Below are positions 8,930-18,560 of a DNA stretch of 64,000 nt, one piece after another. Under the pieces are notes generated by a model that searched no databases, was not told where the DNA came from, and saw nothing but the letters and a program-made list of their open reading frames with translations. Both the position numbers and the translations under genes were made by a program. Each line of letters opens with the position of its first letter. Position 1 is the stretch's first letter. Source of the DNA: JABAAW01 sp965216605 (GTDB lineage Bacteria > Pseudomonadota > Alphaproteobacteria > JABAAW01); contig CBDCGG010000002.1 in NCBI GenBank assembly GCA_965216605.1, positions 310,001-374,000 on the forward strand, written 5' to 3'.

Positions 8930-9759
8930 TGACAAAAACAGTTGCAGGAATAACACTTGCCGTTCTCGGCGCAGGAGGACGCATGGGACAAGCGGTGCTC
9001 GACGAGGGAGAGCGCGCGCCGCGCGTGTCGACGATGCTCGCGGTTTTCTCACAAGGCACGGATGGCTCGCAAGCTGCGCTGCGCTGGAGCAAGGCTCGTG
9101 TGGCGAAGGATGCGGAAACTGCGTTGGACGAGGTTGTCTCGTGCGGCGGAGCGGCTGTTGATTTCACCGCTCCTGAGGCTTCGGCAAGACACGCGCGAAT
9201 GGCGGCGAAGGTGGGCTGTCCTTTCGTGTGCGGGACAACGGGCTTGGCAGAGAAAGAGATGAGGGCGTTGCGCGAGGCGAGCGCAGATTGTCCGCTTGTC
9301 TATGCTGCAAACTTTTCTTTGGGGGTTGCCTTGCTGGCAACCTTGGTGGAGCGAGCGGCGACATTTTTATCTGGGGAGGAGTTCGACGCAGAGATTTTCG
9401 AGATGCACCATCGGGAGAAAAAGGACGCTCCCTCTGGGACGGCATTGCGTTTGGGGAGTGCGGTCGAGCGGGGGAGGGGGCAGAAAAAGATCGGGGAGGC
9501 AAAAGGCGACAGGGGAGGGATACGCAAGCGCGGCGAGGTAGGTTATGGCGTTTTGCGGGGAGGGGGTGTTATCGGCGAGCATAGCGTTTTGTTTGTCGGT
9601 AGGGACGAGCGCATCACATTGGGACACGAGGCTTTTTCGCGAGCGCTTTTTGCAACAGGAGCTGTGAAGGCAGCCTTATGGGCGTGCGGACAAAAACCCG
9701 GTTTTTATTCCGTTGACGATATATTGAACCTTGACGGAAATGCTAACAAAAATACATAA
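8929..9759 (+). CDS. dapB: 4-hydroxy-tetrahydrodipicolinate reductase
   Basis: DapB reduces the dihydrodipicolinate precursor in the lysine/diaminopimelate pathway with NAD(P)H. The 276-residue product has the Rossmann motif VLGAGGRMGQAVL, the substrate-binding MHHREKKDAPSGTAL with the catalytic His/Lys region, and FCGTTG-like FVCGTTGLAEKE. Translation could begin at the overlapping GTG 8926 or ATG 8929; the latter is chosen. The coding strand becomes markedly G-rich through the middle and 3' part (for example 9461-9600). It ends the SH3-glmM-ribF-dapB overlapping run. Confidence 0.95.
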   Translation: MTKTVAGITLAVLGAGGRMGQAVLDEGERAPRVSTMLAVFSQGTDGSQAALRWSKARVAKDAETALDEVVSCGGAAVDFTAPEASARHARMAAKVGCPFVCGTTGLAEKEMRALREASADCPLVYAANFSLGVALLATLVERAATFLSGEEFDAEIFEMHHREKKDAPSGTALRLGSAVERGRGQKKIGEAKGDRGGIRKRGEVGYGVLRGGGVIGEHSVLFVGRDERITLGHEAFSRALFATGAVKAALWACGQKPGFYSVDDILNLDGNANKNT

Positions 9760-9962
9760 ATCTCAATAATCTTAATAATTAACGCTTACCTAAATTTATT
9801 TTATAAGCTTCTTTAATAAGTTTAAAGAAATAATTTTTTTTACTGTTTATAACTTCTTTGCCCTCTATTCATATAACATAATTATTAAACGGTTTGTCAT
9901 AACAAAAATACAGTTCGTCACTCTTAATTTTAGAATTTTTTCATCTGACCTAATAATTTTTG
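9760..9962. other. AT-rich spacer between convergent dapB and tRNA-Gln
   Basis: About 200 bp without a supported gene. In 9781-9900 only 26 of 120 bases are G or C, against more than half in the flanking genes. It is rich in TTTAAT/AATAAT runs. It lies at the 3' ends of both dapB and tRNA-Gln, so a termination or spacer role is possible; no clear hairpin with a T tract was found. Confidence 0.7.
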
Positions 9963-10033
9963 CTGGGGTGGTAGGATTCGAACCCACGATCACGAGACCA
10001 AAACCCGTTGCCTTACCACTTGGCTACACCCCA
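9963..10033 (-). tRNA. tRNA-Gln (anticodon TTG)
   Basis: Read on the minus strand, TGGGGTG pairs with CACCCCA as the acceptor stem, followed by a D arm GCCAAGTGGTAAGGCA, an anticodon stem ACGGG / CTCGT with loop TTTTGGT (anticodon TTG), and T arm TGGGTTCGAATCCTA. The discriminator is G and no CCA is encoded. It lies 16 bp after the ispE stop and may share its transcript. Confidence 0.95.
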
Positions 10034-10049
10034 ACAATACCCCCCCACT

Positions 10050-11147
10050 CTACACATCCTTTCCCGCCTTGTCGAGACCCTCTCCTGCGTCGCTTGCAAG
10101 GAAGCGCGTCGCAATCACCCCTCCCCAGCCGCGCGTGCGCAAGCATGCCGCCACATTCTCCTCACAACCCAGCTCCGTCAAGCCGAAACAAGCAGAGCCG
10201 CTCCCCGTCATCCGAGCGCAAAAAACTTCCTCGCAAGAACGCAACGCCGACAGCCGCTCGACGATAGAGCCATCCAAGTCACAAGCCGCTGCAAGCAAGT
10301 CGTTCCCGCCCGTCTCCAACAGTGCCGTCAACCTCGAAGACTTCGATGCTGACGAACAAGCCTCTGAAAAAGTCTGCCCCTCAACCACCCTATCTGCCCT
10401 CCCCTCCGCTCGATCGCGAGCATAACGCTCATAGACCGCCTCCGTGGAAAGCTCCGCACCACAAAGCAGAACTACACCGCAGACAGGCAGCGCAGCTTGC
10501 TCTGATACCCGCTCGCCATAACCCGATACGAAAACACTATTGCTCTTCGCGCGCAAAAAAAACAACGCCACATCCGAGCCAACCGCACGAGCAACAGAAA
10601 GCCACTCGACATCGGAAAGAGACACGCTATTTTTATTAAATTTCTGCATGAAATTCTGGGAGCTAATTTTTTCACGCGCATAACGCAAGAAAGACGCAGC
10701 ATCGCTCGACCCCCCGCCCAAGCCCGCGCCGACAGGGATAGCCTTTTGAACGACAATATTCCACGCGCACTCGAAAGATCCAACGCCGTCTTTGACACTA
10801 CCTTTGACACTACCCTCGACACTTTTCGATTCCACGGCTGCCGCAAGAGCACGCGCCGCGCGCGCCAGCGAGTGATCTTCGCACACAAGAAACGACTCAT
10901 CAGCGTGAGTCTTGAAATGAGTCTTGAAATGAGTTTTGGAGTTTGCCTTGTAAAATTCTACGGCAAGTCCTCCGCCGTCTTCTCTGTCTTGCACCTCCAA
11001 TCGATCGTGCAGCTCCAAGAAGACGATGTGACTTTCCAGCTCGTGCAACCCGCAATCGTTTCTGCCGCCGACGCGCAACGAGAGGTTCACCTTAGCAGGC
11101 GCAAACAAAATAGACGACGCAGACTCCAAAGGCACGACTAAGGGCAT
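10050..11147 (-). CDS. ispE: 4-diphosphocytidyl-2-C-methyl-D-erythritol kinase
   Basis: IspE phosphorylates CDP-methylerythritol in the MEP isoprenoid pathway. The product has the GHMP-kinase features FAPAKVNLSLRVGGR at the N-terminus and the ATP-binding glycine loop PVGAGLGGGSSDAASFL, followed by the C-terminal MTGSGSACFGL. At 365 residues it is well above the usual 280-300 because of low-complexity inserts: KTHFKTHFKTH near residues 70-80 and SVEGSVKGSVKDG near residues 110-122, both built from tandem DNA repeats. ATG 11147 is preferred; a GTG at 11159, two bases after the TPR stop, is also possible. Confidence 0.94.
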   Translation of the reverse strand: MPLVVPLESASSILFAPAKVNLSLRVGGRNDCGLHELESHIVFLELHDRLEVQDREDGGGLAVEFYKANSKTHFKTHFKTHADESFLVCEDHSLARAARALAAAVESKSVEGSVKGSVKDGVGSFECAWNIVVQKAIPVGAGLGGGSSDAASFLRYAREKISSQNFMQKFNKNSVSLSDVEWLSVARAVGSDVALFFLRAKSNSVFVSGYGERVSEQAALPVCGVVLLCGAELSTEAVYERYARDRAEGRADRVVEGQTFSEACSSASKSSRLTALLETGGNDLLAAACDLDGSIVERLSALRSCEEVFCARMTGSGSACFGLTELGCEENVAACLRTRGWGGVIATRFLASDAGEGLDKAGKDV

Positions 11148-11161
11148 GGCTAATGGCACGA

Positions 11162-13210
11162 CTATTCGCTATCGAGAGGCAATCCGACTTCCAGTTTTTT
11201 CTGTACGCGCTCGCGCAGCTTTTCGTTTGCTACCTCGAAGGCTAGCACGCGCGACCACTGATAGCGCGCCTCCAACAACCTTCCGACTCGCCAATAGACA
11301 TCGCCTAAGTGATCGTTGATGGTGGTGTCATCGGGAGCAAGCGCGATGGCTTGCTCCAAAGTTTCCAAGGCATCGTCGTAAGCCTTGAGTCGATAGTAGG
11401 CCCAGCCCAGCGAATCGATCACGGCACCGCTTTTGTCTCGCAATTCTACGGCGCGCTGCAACATCGAGAGTGCCTCTTGGTAGCGCTCGTCCTTGCCCAA
11501 GTCGAGCCAAGTATAAGCGAGGTAGTTCATGACCATCGGCTGTTCGGGGGAGATCTGCAATGAGGTTTGGAAGTCTTGCTCTGCCTCGTCCCACTTTCCT
11601 GCACGTTCGAAAGCGATTCCGCGCTCGTAGTACAGACGCCACGCGGAAGCGCGCACCTCTTCGGGGAGAATATCCGCGCGCGCCGTGTACATCTCGATCG
11701 CCTTGTCGAAATAGGGCAAGGCTTTTTCGGGCTGCTCTGCTACGCGGAGAAAAGAGCCCGCCTGCCACCAGGCGAGCAGATCGTCGGGACGCAGCTCCTG
11801 CAGATTTTGCAAGAGTGCCAGAGATTCCTCAAGCCGAGATTCTTCAAGCTGAGATTCTTTAAGTTTGTTTTCTTCGGCACGATTTGGCTTGCGTAAAATC
11901 TCGGCGCGTAAGTAGAGACCCTGGCGGTAGAACAAGGAGCGGGGAGGGATCTGTTCGATTGTAGCCAAGGCGGCGTCGTCCTGCCCATAGTCGATAAGCG
12001 CGTCGCTCAAGACAAGGCGCGCGAAGGATGACGAAGGATCTGTCTCTACAGCCAAGCGAGCGAACAGCAGTTTCGCCGCCGCGTTGCCCTCGCGCGCCGC
12101 CAAGTCGGCAAGCGATCGGGCGAGGAAGAATCGTACCTGCTCGATCGAGCCGTCGCCGCGCGCTTCAGGAGTCAAGTCCTCGATCTCGTCGCCCTCGATT
12201 CGCCGCGCCAGTTCGTCCAAGAAGAGCACTTGCACGCGCAGTTGGCTCTTCACGGGTTTCAACAACGCCAACGCCGTCTGCTTTCCGCGCTCTTGCTCTC
12301 TACCCGCGTGATGCAAGGCTTGCACCCATTGCAACGACAGATCGCTCGACAGAGCCTCCGTCTCGCGCAGCAGCTGTTGGGTTGCGCGAAACTCTCCGCG
12401 CGCGAAGGCAGCGTAGAGACGCAACAGATTGGCGAAATCCTCCATGGACTCGCGTTCTATTTCCTGCAACGCCGCCTGCTCGGCGCGTGCGTCGCCTTGT
12501 GCGAAGGCGAGCCAAAAGCGGTATGTCGGCGCGCCGTAGCGAGCGAAATCGCCGAAGCCCGACAGATCGCCTACGAACTCACGCGCGTGCGCAACTTTAC
12601 CCTTCTGGAGCGCCTTGGATGCAAGCAGAAAGCGCGCCAAGAAACCGTGTCCGTCTTTTTGGGTTTGCAGAAGCGTTGCTATCGAGAGAGCCTTCTCCAT
12701 TTCTCCTGCGCGCACGTGCGCCAAGAATGTGCGCTCCCACACCTCTCGCGTCGGCAGCCGAGCAGAAAGCCTGTCCGCTATCGAGGAAGCATAAGGAAAC
12801 GCCCGTTCCGTTTCCGCATAGCCCAAGGCGAGGTAATTGCCTGATACAGTGTCGGCAGGCGCATACCAAAGCCACAGCGCGCGCACGAGCGCACGCTTTA
12901 CATTCGACAAGGAAAAACTTCGCACGGACTCCATAAAACGCCTCCCCCAACCCTCCTGCCGAGCAGCCTCCTGCTTCGAGACATCCTGTAGCTCAGGGGT
13001 GTCCGCATCGTTGTTGGGCTCATCCTGCTGGGCAACATTCTGGGCAACATTATGTTTGGCACCCAGAGAAGATTCACCTGCCGAAGCATCGGCAAAGGCG
13101 AGCGGAGGCAGGAGAGAAGCGCAGAGAAAAAGGCACAGGCAAAACAGCGCGCTCCAACAGAACGCTCTTCTGGACGCTTTTGCGCACATTTCCGAATTTT
13201 TTTTAACCAT
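11162..13210 (-). CDS. Exported tetratricopeptide-repeat protein
   Basis: A 682-residue protein that begins MVKKNSEMCAKASRRAFCWS with a hydrophobic core LFCLCLFLCASLLPPLAFA, a signal peptide likely cut after AFA. The C-terminal half contains at least four TPR units (for example EKALPYFDKAIEMY, WDEAEQDFQTSLQI, YQEALSMLQRAVEL, YDDALETLEQAIAL). Such alphaproteobacterial proteins are placed in the envelope, but the function is unknown. The start overlaps the ABC exporter by 8 bp, so they are co-transcribed; ispE follows. A repeat KLKESQLEESRLEESL near the middle comes from an in-frame tandem DNA repeat. A longer frame to 13336 is inside the exporter gene and is rejected. Confidence 0.88.
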   Translation of the reverse strand: MVKKNSEMCAKASRRAFCWSALFCLCLFLCASLLPPLAFADASAGESSLGAKHNVAQNVAQQDEPNNDADTPELQDVSKQEAARQEGWGRRFMESVRSFSLSNVKRALVRALWLWYAPADTVSGNYLALGYAETERAFPYASSIADRLSARLPTREVWERTFLAHVRAGEMEKALSIATLLQTQKDGHGFLARFLLASKALQKGKVAHAREFVGDLSGFGDFARYGAPTYRFWLAFAQGDARAEQAALQEIERESMEDFANLLRLYAAFARGEFRATQQLLRETEALSSDLSLQWVQALHHAGREQERGKQTALALLKPVKSQLRVQVLFLDELARRIEGDEIEDLTPEARGDGSIEQVRFFLARSLADLAAREGNAAAKLLFARLAVETDPSSSFARLVLSDALIDYGQDDAALATIEQIPPRSLFYRQGLYLRAEILRKPNRAEENKLKESQLEESRLEESLALLQNLQELRPDDLLAWWQAGSFLRVAEQPEKALPYFDKAIEMYTARADILPEEVRASAWRLYYERGIAFERAGKWDEAEQDFQTSLQISPEQPMVMNYLAYTWLDLGKDERYQEALSMLQRAVELRDKSGAVIDSLGWAYYRLKAYDDALETLEQAIALAPDDTTINDHLGDVYWRVGRLLEARYQWSRVLAFEVANEKLRERVQKKLEVGLPLDSE

Positions 13211-15026
13211 CGCTCGACGCAGCCTCCTTTTTTTCTCCGCTCGCCATTCGATTCCACAATTGAGCGTACTTGCCGCCTTTTTGCAAGAGGTGGCGATGAC
13301 TGCCGACCTCGCTACAGACACCGCGCTCCAAGACATAGATGCAGTCGGCGTTTTGAATGGTCGTGAGACGATGGGCGATCGTCAGCACCGTGCGCCCGTG
13401 CATGACTCGATCGAGGGTCATTTGCAAGAGTCGCTCGGTTTCGTTGTCGAGCGCCGCCGTCGCCTCGTCCAGCAACACGATGGGAGCGTCCTTATAGAGC
13501 GCGCGCGCCATCGCGATACGTTGCTGCTGCCCGCCCGATAGACGAAAGCCGCGTTCGCCGACCTCCGTCTCCAACCCCCTCGGCAGCTGGGCGATAAAGT
13601 CCTCCGCTTCCGCATCCGCAACCGCGCGTAGCAGACGAGCCTCGTCGATACGCTCAACCCCCAAGGCGATGTTCTCGCGCAGGTTCGCATTGAACATTCC
13701 CACCTCCTGAGAAACATAGGCGATATGCGAGCGCAGAGAGTGCAAAGTGCAATCAGCAATATTCTGCCCGTCGATGAGAATCGCACCGCTGTCGATATCG
13801 TAAAAGCGCAGCAGCGCATTCACCAAAGTAGACTTTCCCGCGCCCGATGCTCCGACGATGGCAACCTTCGTGCCGCCCTTCACCGTGAAACTCAAGTCTC
13901 GCAGCGCAGGAGGAGCAACAAAACTTTTCGAAACTCCTTCGCCCGCATCGTAGGTGAAACAAACCTTGCGAAATTCGATCTTCGCACGCGAGACACGCAA
14001 AACACCAGCTTTTTTTCGATTGCGAACGGATGCCTTGACCTCCAAGGTGCGGTAAAAAGTGAGCAGGGCGGCGATTCCCTCTTGTACATCGACATTCAAA
14101 TTGACGAGCGCACGTATGGGCTGAAGCATCAAGAGCAAGGCGACGACAAAGGACATGATGCTTCCGACGGTCGTTGCACCTTCGCGTATTTGCAAGCCTC
14201 CGATCAAGACGACGCAAGCGAAGGCGAGTCCGACCAACAGCTCGACTACGGGCAAAGCCTTAGCCTGCGCGTAGCTTGTGCGCTTGTTCCAAGAGAACAG
14301 CTCTTCAAACTGCCCGCGAGCGAAGCGCAGACGATATTCTTCGGCGTTGTAAGCTTTTATTTGACGCAGACCCTTGAAGGATTCGTCGACGAATTTCCCA
14401 ACATCGCCAATCTTCTTCTGCGTCTGTTGTGCGGCGTGTCGTGTGAGTCGAGAAAGCCATCGGATCGGCACGAACAGCAGCACGACGAAGAACAAGGTTA
14501 CCAAAGAAAGTTTCCAGTTCGTATAGAACATGTTGAAGAGGTATGCCAATGCCAGCACGCCGTCGCGCAAAAGAGTGATGAAGACGCGTGCAAAGCTGTT
14601 TCTGATCACATGCATGTTGGCGGTCATAAGGGCGACATACCTTCCTGTGCCGTCGCGCTGCAAAAAGGATAGGTCGTGCGTGACGAGATGGCGATAGAGG
14701 ATGTTTTGCAAATCACGAAACACGGCAGCGCCGATGTAACCGCTTTGGGAGGTTTGCAAATAGTAGGCAAGGGCGCGCAAGGCAGAGAAGGAAAACATCA
14801 GTCCCATCAGCCAGTACAGCGTGCTGCTGTTTTCCGCGACAAAGCCGTGATCGAGAATGGGCTCCAGCATGCGCACTTGCGCAAAGGCAGTCAGCGAAAA
14901 CAGCACCAGCCCGCACGAGGCAACGAGCAGACGCAGGCGATAGCACCACAGATAGTCTTGGGCGAAGCGTAGAAACGGCTTCGAGGAGGCACGAGAAGAG
15001 GAGGGACGAAAAGAGAACAAAGACAC
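13203..15026 (-). CDS. ABC exporter, MsbA-like (fused membrane and ATPase domains)
   Basis: About 607 residues with six membrane segments in the first half and a complete ATPase in the second: Walker A VGASGAGKST, signature LSGGQQQRIAMARAL, Walker B IVLLDEATAALD and H-loop TIAHRLTT. Half-transporters of this type flip lipid A-core or other lipids across the inner membrane as homodimers. The frame is open far upstream (to 15560), inside the divergent lpd gene; no ATG exists near the first membrane segment, and GTG 15026 is a guess that gives a normal family length. It leads the unit with the TPR protein and ispE. The exact substrate is not known. Confidence 0.88.
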   Translation of the reverse strand: MSLFSFRPSSSRASSKPFLRFAQDYLWCYRLRLLVASCGLVLFSLTAFAQVRMLEPILDHGFVAENSSTLYWLMGLMFSFSALRALAYYLQTSQSGYIGAAVFRDLQNILYRHLVTHDLSFLQRDGTGRYVALMTANMHVIRNSFARVFITLLRDGVLALAYLFNMFYTNWKLSLVTLFFVVLLFVPIRWLSRLTRHAAQQTQKKIGDVGKFVDESFKGLRQIKAYNAEEYRLRFARGQFEELFSWNKRTSYAQAKALPVVELLVGLAFACVVLIGGLQIREGATTVGSIMSFVVALLLMLQPIRALVNLNVDVQEGIAALLTFYRTLEVKASVRNRKKAGVLRVSRAKIEFRKVCFTYDAGEGVSKSFVAPPALRDLSFTVKGGTKVAIVGASGAGKSTLVNALLRFYDIDSGAILIDGQNIADCTLHSLRSHIAYVSQEVGMFNANLRENIALGVERIDEARLLRAVADAEAEDFIAQLPRGLETEVGERGFRLSGGQQQRIAMARALYKDAPIVLLDEATAALDNETERLLQMTLDRVMHGRTVLTIAHRLTTIQNADCIYVLERGVCSEVGSHRHLLQKGGKYAQLWNRMASGEKKEAASSDG

Positions 15027-15212
15027 GCGACTGCTAAGAAGAAAGGCGATAGAAAATCGATGGAAATTCGATGTTAACTTTTGGGCAGCTTTTGGAAAAA
15101 ACCTGTATAGTCTCAACGAAGATGCTGTTGTGCATGCTAGTCGCAGACGGCGTTTCAAGCAAGCTTGTCTCAAGGCTTTGCGCGGCAGATGGAAATAGCG
15201 ATGGAAGCAACG

Positions 15213-16649
15213 ATGACCGATTCTCCTTACGATCTTGCCGTCATCGGCGCGGGACCTGGTGGCTATGTCGCTGCCATTCGCGCGAGCCAACTCGGCATGC
15301 GCGTCCTTTTGATCAACAAACACGAGGCTTTGGGCGGCACTTGTTTGAATGTCGGATGCATTCCCTCCAAGGCCTTGTTGCACTCTTCGCACATCTATAG
15401 GCAGAGCTGTGAGGGCTTGCAAGAGCATGGAATCTCGGCGGGCAAGGTCACTCTCGATCTTAAGGCGATGCAGACGCGCAAGCAGAAGATCGTCTCTACT
15501 TTGACGGGCGGTATCGGTTTCTTGATGAAAAAAAACCGCATCGATGTCATAAGCGGACACGCGCGCTTGGACAAGGAGGGCGCGATAAATATCAGCGAGG
15601 GAAAGAAGAAGCTCGGCAAAAACATCAGCAAGATTGTGGCAAAAAACATTCTGTTGGCATTAGGCTCGAAGCCAACATTACTGCCCTCCTCTGTTTTGCC
15701 GAGCGCGCTGATGGACGAAAAGCGTGTTGCAACCTCGACGGGCGCGTTGGAGTTTGCGTCTGTACCGCGGCGGCTTTGTGTTATCGGAGCGGGTGTTATC
15801 GGATTGGAGTTGGGCTCGGTGTGGGCGCGCTTGGGAAGTGAGGTTGTCGTTCTCGACAGGCTGGATCACTTGGCGGGATTGGACGAGGATGTCTCGAAGG
15901 CGTTTCAAAAGGCTTTGGAGGCGCAGGGACTTGTCTTCAATCTTAACACCGACTTGCTTTCCGTCGCGGCGGCGAAGGAGGGGCTTGCGATCAGGGTAAA
16001 GCCTGCGGGAGGCAAAGAGCAGACGTTGGAAGCGAGCCATGCGCTAGTGGCTGTCGGGCGCGGAGCGGCTACGGGGGATTGTGGTTTAGAGGAGGCGGGG
16101 GTTGTTTGTGATGCGCGGGGGTGTGTGCAGATCGACGAGAATTTTCGCACGACGCGCGAAGGAATTTTTGCGATTGGCGATTGCGTGCGGGGTGCGATGT
16201 TGGCGCACAAGGCGGAGGAGGAGGGGGTTGCTGTTGTTGAGACGCTGGCGGGGGGGCGGAGTCATGTAGATTACGCGACGATTGCGGGGGTTGTTTATAC
16301 GGATCCTGAAATTGCGAGCGTGGGGTTGAGCGAGCGAGAGGCGGGGGAGCGGAGTATTTCTTATCGACTGGGCAAGTTTCCGTTTAGTGCCAATGCGCGA
16401 GCGCGCACGAGTGGTGTTGGGGAGGGTTTTGTGAAATTATTAATTGGCGAGGGGGAGGAGGACGGTCGTCTTTTGGGGGCGCAGATTTTGGGTGCGGAGG
16501 CGGGAACGCTCATTCAGGAGTTAGTTGCCATTTTGGCGTATCGGGGGACGGCGGAGGACATTGTGCAGATTTGCCATCCGCATCCGACATTGAATGAGGC
16601 GTTGCGCGAGGCAGCGATGCAGGGATTGGGACGCGCGATACATATTTGA
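15213..16649 (+). CDS. lpd: Dihydrolipoyl dehydrogenase (E3)
   Basis: This FAD enzyme reoxidises dihydrolipoamide in 2-oxoacid dehydrogenase complexes and the glycine system. The 478-residue product opens MTDSPYDLAVIGAGPGGYVA, has the redox pair Cys44/Cys49 in GGTCLNVGCIPSKALL, the NAD-binding GAGVIGLELGSVW and the catalytic HPHPTLNEA near the C-terminus. ATG 15213 fits the family start and has GGAAG upstream; in-frame starts at 15189 and 15201 are possible. No E1 or E2 gene is adjacent, so it may serve several complexes. From about 15,750 the coding strand becomes very G-rich (33 G and 9 C in 16201-16260, versus 20 and 20 in 15241-15300). Confidence 0.96.
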   Translation: MTDSPYDLAVIGAGPGGYVAAIRASQLGMRVLLINKHEALGGTCLNVGCIPSKALLHSSHIYRQSCEGLQEHGISAGKVTLDLKAMQTRKQKIVSTLTGGIGFLMKKNRIDVISGHARLDKEGAINISEGKKKLGKNISKIVAKNILLALGSKPTLLPSSVLPSALMDEKRVATSTGALEFASVPRRLCVIGAGVIGLELGSVWARLGSEVVVLDRLDHLAGLDEDVSKAFQKALEAQGLVFNLNTDLLSVAAAKEGLAIRVKPAGGKEQTLEASHALVAVGRGAATGDCGLEEAGVVCDARGCVQIDENFRTTREGIFAIGDCVRGAMLAHKAEEEGVAVVETLAGGRSHVDYATIAGVVYTDPEIASVGLSEREAGERSISYRLGKFPFSANARARTSGVGEGFVKLLIGEGEEDGRLLGAQILGAEAGTLIQELVAILAYRGTAEDIVQICHPHPTLNEALREAAMQGLGRAIHI

Positions 16650-16654
16650 TGCGC

Positions 16655-16760
16655 TTTTTGCGGGGGGCAAAGCCCCCCCCACCCCCACGCGCGCTTGCGC
16701 GCGTTCGTTTTGCACCCGTCACTATAAAAAACCCGTCACTATAAAAAGCCTGTCAAAACA
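16655..16760. repeat. Dispersed repeat copy E with G/C hairpin
   Basis: A hairpin GGGGGGC-AA-AGCCCCCC (about 16662-16678) follows lpd, then ACCCCCACGCGCGCTTGCGCGCG and GTTTTGCACCCGTCACTATAAAAA, with the ACCCGTCACTATAAAAA segment duplicated. Related modules occur at 22,830, 44,545, 48,870 and 61,640. The hairpin could terminate lpd. Confidence 0.7.
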
Positions 16761-16771
16761 AAAAGAAGCCC

Positions 16772-16842
16772 CCGCGAGAGGAGGCTCGCAGGGACTTCGG
16801 TGCCAGCCCGCAAAAGAGAGAAAGCAAGCTGGCAGGGGGGTA
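16772..16842. terminator. Hairpins between convergent lpd and flgE
   Basis: Two imperfect inverted repeats lie in the convergent spacer: AAGCCCCCGCGAG with CTCGCAGGGACTT, and GCCAGC with GCTGGC. They could terminate transcription from either side, though no long T tract is present. Confidence 0.4.
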
Positions 16843-16881
16843 GGTTTGTCTTCTATCAATGCTATCGAAGACTATCGAATA

Positions 16882-18477
16882 TTATCGAATAGCGTTGCTC
16901 AACTCCTGCAACATCTCGTCGGTCGTAGTGATCATCCTCGTCGCCGCCGAATAAGCACGCTGAGTGATAATCATGTTCGAGAACTCAGCCGCAATGTCAG
17001 TAGTGGAATTCTCCACCGCCGAACCAACCAATGTTCCCGCACCCTGCGTGCCAGAGATTCTTGCAACCCCCTGTCCCGAATCCGCCGTCTGAGCGAAAAG
17101 GTTACCCGAAAGAGCCCTCAAGCCATTAGGGTTGGCAAAGGTGAACAGAGGTACCTGGTAGAGATTGCGCGTCTCGCCGTTGGAATAAAATCCCTCGACA
17201 ACACCGCCGTTTGTGATGGAAACCGAATCGATTCCGCTGAACAGTCGCCCGTTCTGCTCGACGAACTTGATGACCGAAAGATCGCCGCCGCTGCCATACT
17301 GCGTGAAGCCGTCCGAACCCGAATCCGTACCTGCAACGGCGGTCGTTCCCAAGTTGATATAAAGTGGCTCGCGATCTGCGACTGCCGGTATAGCGGCATT
17401 GTTACCCGGTGCATAGTCAATATTCAGGTAGAAACGCCCCGTCGACAAAGCTGCTGCTTGAGCCGATGCTGCCAAATCCACCTCGCTGTCTGCATCTGTG
17501 TGTGCAGTCGTCAGAAGTCTATCGGCAACAGCGACCTGCGTTGTGACGCCTGCCGCATCGGTTACACTTGTCACATCTACCCCGTCGACAAAACGATCGC
17601 CCACAGCGATGTTATGGCTAATCCCTGCCAATCTTCCGTTTGCGTCGAATGTTATCTCTCCCAAGACGACTCGTCGGTCGGCAGCCGTTAGGGTGGCGGC
17701 GCGGGAACTATCGTCCCGCAGGAAGAGTTGCGGATCACCCTCTGCATTGCCAAGGGAAGCATACATGATCCAAGTGTTGGGAATGGCTACTGTCGCTACA
17801 TCGGTAGCCGTGGGTTTGACGAAACTCAAGGTGATACTGCGGCTGATGCCTTGCGGATCGACGAGCGGCACTTCCGTCGAAAAGGAGTTGCCAGAGCCTA
17901 TGCCCGCTTCTGCCGCCAAGTTCACGCCTGCGTCTACGCGCGAGGTTTGAATCGGCGATAACGCCTGCTGCTCGATATTGACAACCTCAAACTGAGAGAT
18001 GTCGTTTGTTTGCACAAAACGCGCCTCCGCTTCTCGATCGACATTGGTCGCATCCGGCGCCCAACTCAAGAGGTACTGCCCCTCTGCGTTGACAAGGTTG
18101 CCGTTGGCATCACGGCGAAACTGTCCCGCGCGCGTGAAGGAAACATCGCCGCTGTTGATGTACTTTCCATCTTGGTCGCGCTGGACAGCGTCGGTCACAA
18201 CAAAGAATCCCTTGCCTGTGATGGCGATGTCGGTCGAAAAAGAGGTGGGCTCTAAAATGCCCTGCTGCGAGTTCTCGCGCTCCGTTTGCGAGACAACCCC
18301 GCCAGAGTTGTAAAGTCCACGACGCGACGATTGCGTCACAAACGACGAGAAACGCGCATCAACGCGCTTGTAGCCCACCGTGTTAACATTGGCGATATTG
18401 TCAGAGATCATCGCCATCCTTTGCGAATTCGCAAACAACGACGAAACGCCCGATCTCAAAGCTCCGTAAAGACTCAT
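16882..18477 (-). CDS. flgE: Flagellar hook protein
   Basis: FlgE polymerises into the flagellar hook. The 531-residue product starts MSLYGALRSGVSSLFANSQR and continues into DNIANVNTVGYKR, the conserved rod/hook N-terminal motif; the C-terminus has SNMIITQRAYSAATRMITTT, the matching coiled-coil partner. The D1 region GKGFFVV and the variable central part are in order. An AAGGAG site precedes the ATG. It is the last gene of the fliK-flgD-flgE unit, consistent with successive roles in hook length, capping and hook structure. Confidence 0.97.
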   Translation of the reverse strand: MSLYGALRSGVSSLFANSQRMAMISDNIANVNTVGYKRVDARFSSFVTQSSRRGLYNSGGVVSQTERENSQQGILEPTSFSTDIAITGKGFFVVTDAVQRDQDGKYINSGDVSFTRAGQFRRDANGNLVNAEGQYLLSWAPDATNVDREAEARFVQTNDISQFEVVNIEQQALSPIQTSRVDAGVNLAAEAGIGSGNSFSTEVPLVDPQGISRSITLSFVKPTATDVATVAIPNTWIMYASLGNAEGDPQLFLRDDSSRAATLTAADRRVVLGEITFDANGRLAGISHNIAVGDRFVDGVDVTSVTDAAGVTTQVAVADRLLTTAHTDADSEVDLAASAQAAALSTGRFYLNIDYAPGNNAAIPAVADREPLYINLGTTAVAGTDSGSDGFTQYGSGGDLSVIKFVEQNGRLFSGIDSVSITNGGVVEGFYSNGETRNLYQVPLFTFANPNGLRALSGNLFAQTADSGQGVARISGTQGAGTLVGSAVENSTTDIAAEFSNMIITQRAYSAATRMITTTDEMLQELSNAIR

Positions 18478-18560
18478 GGTACTGCTCCTTTGGCTGGGTT
18501 CTTGTTAAAAAGTTGAGTTTAAGTTAGGGTTGTGTTGTGTTGTGTTGCGTTGCGTCTTGC

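Noticed and set aside
9968..10267. Plus-strand frame MVGFEPTITRPKPVALPLGY
   Set aside because: This is the antisense of tRNA-Gln running into the end of ispE; no independent gene is supported.
12028..12936. Plus-strand frame of about 300 codons
   Set aside because: It is antisense to the TPR protein and is arginine-rich, with no recognisable domain.
15027..15560. N-terminal extension of the ABC exporter
   Set aside because: It overlaps the divergent lpd gene and adds about 180 residues unlike exporter proteins; the domain starts after 15026.
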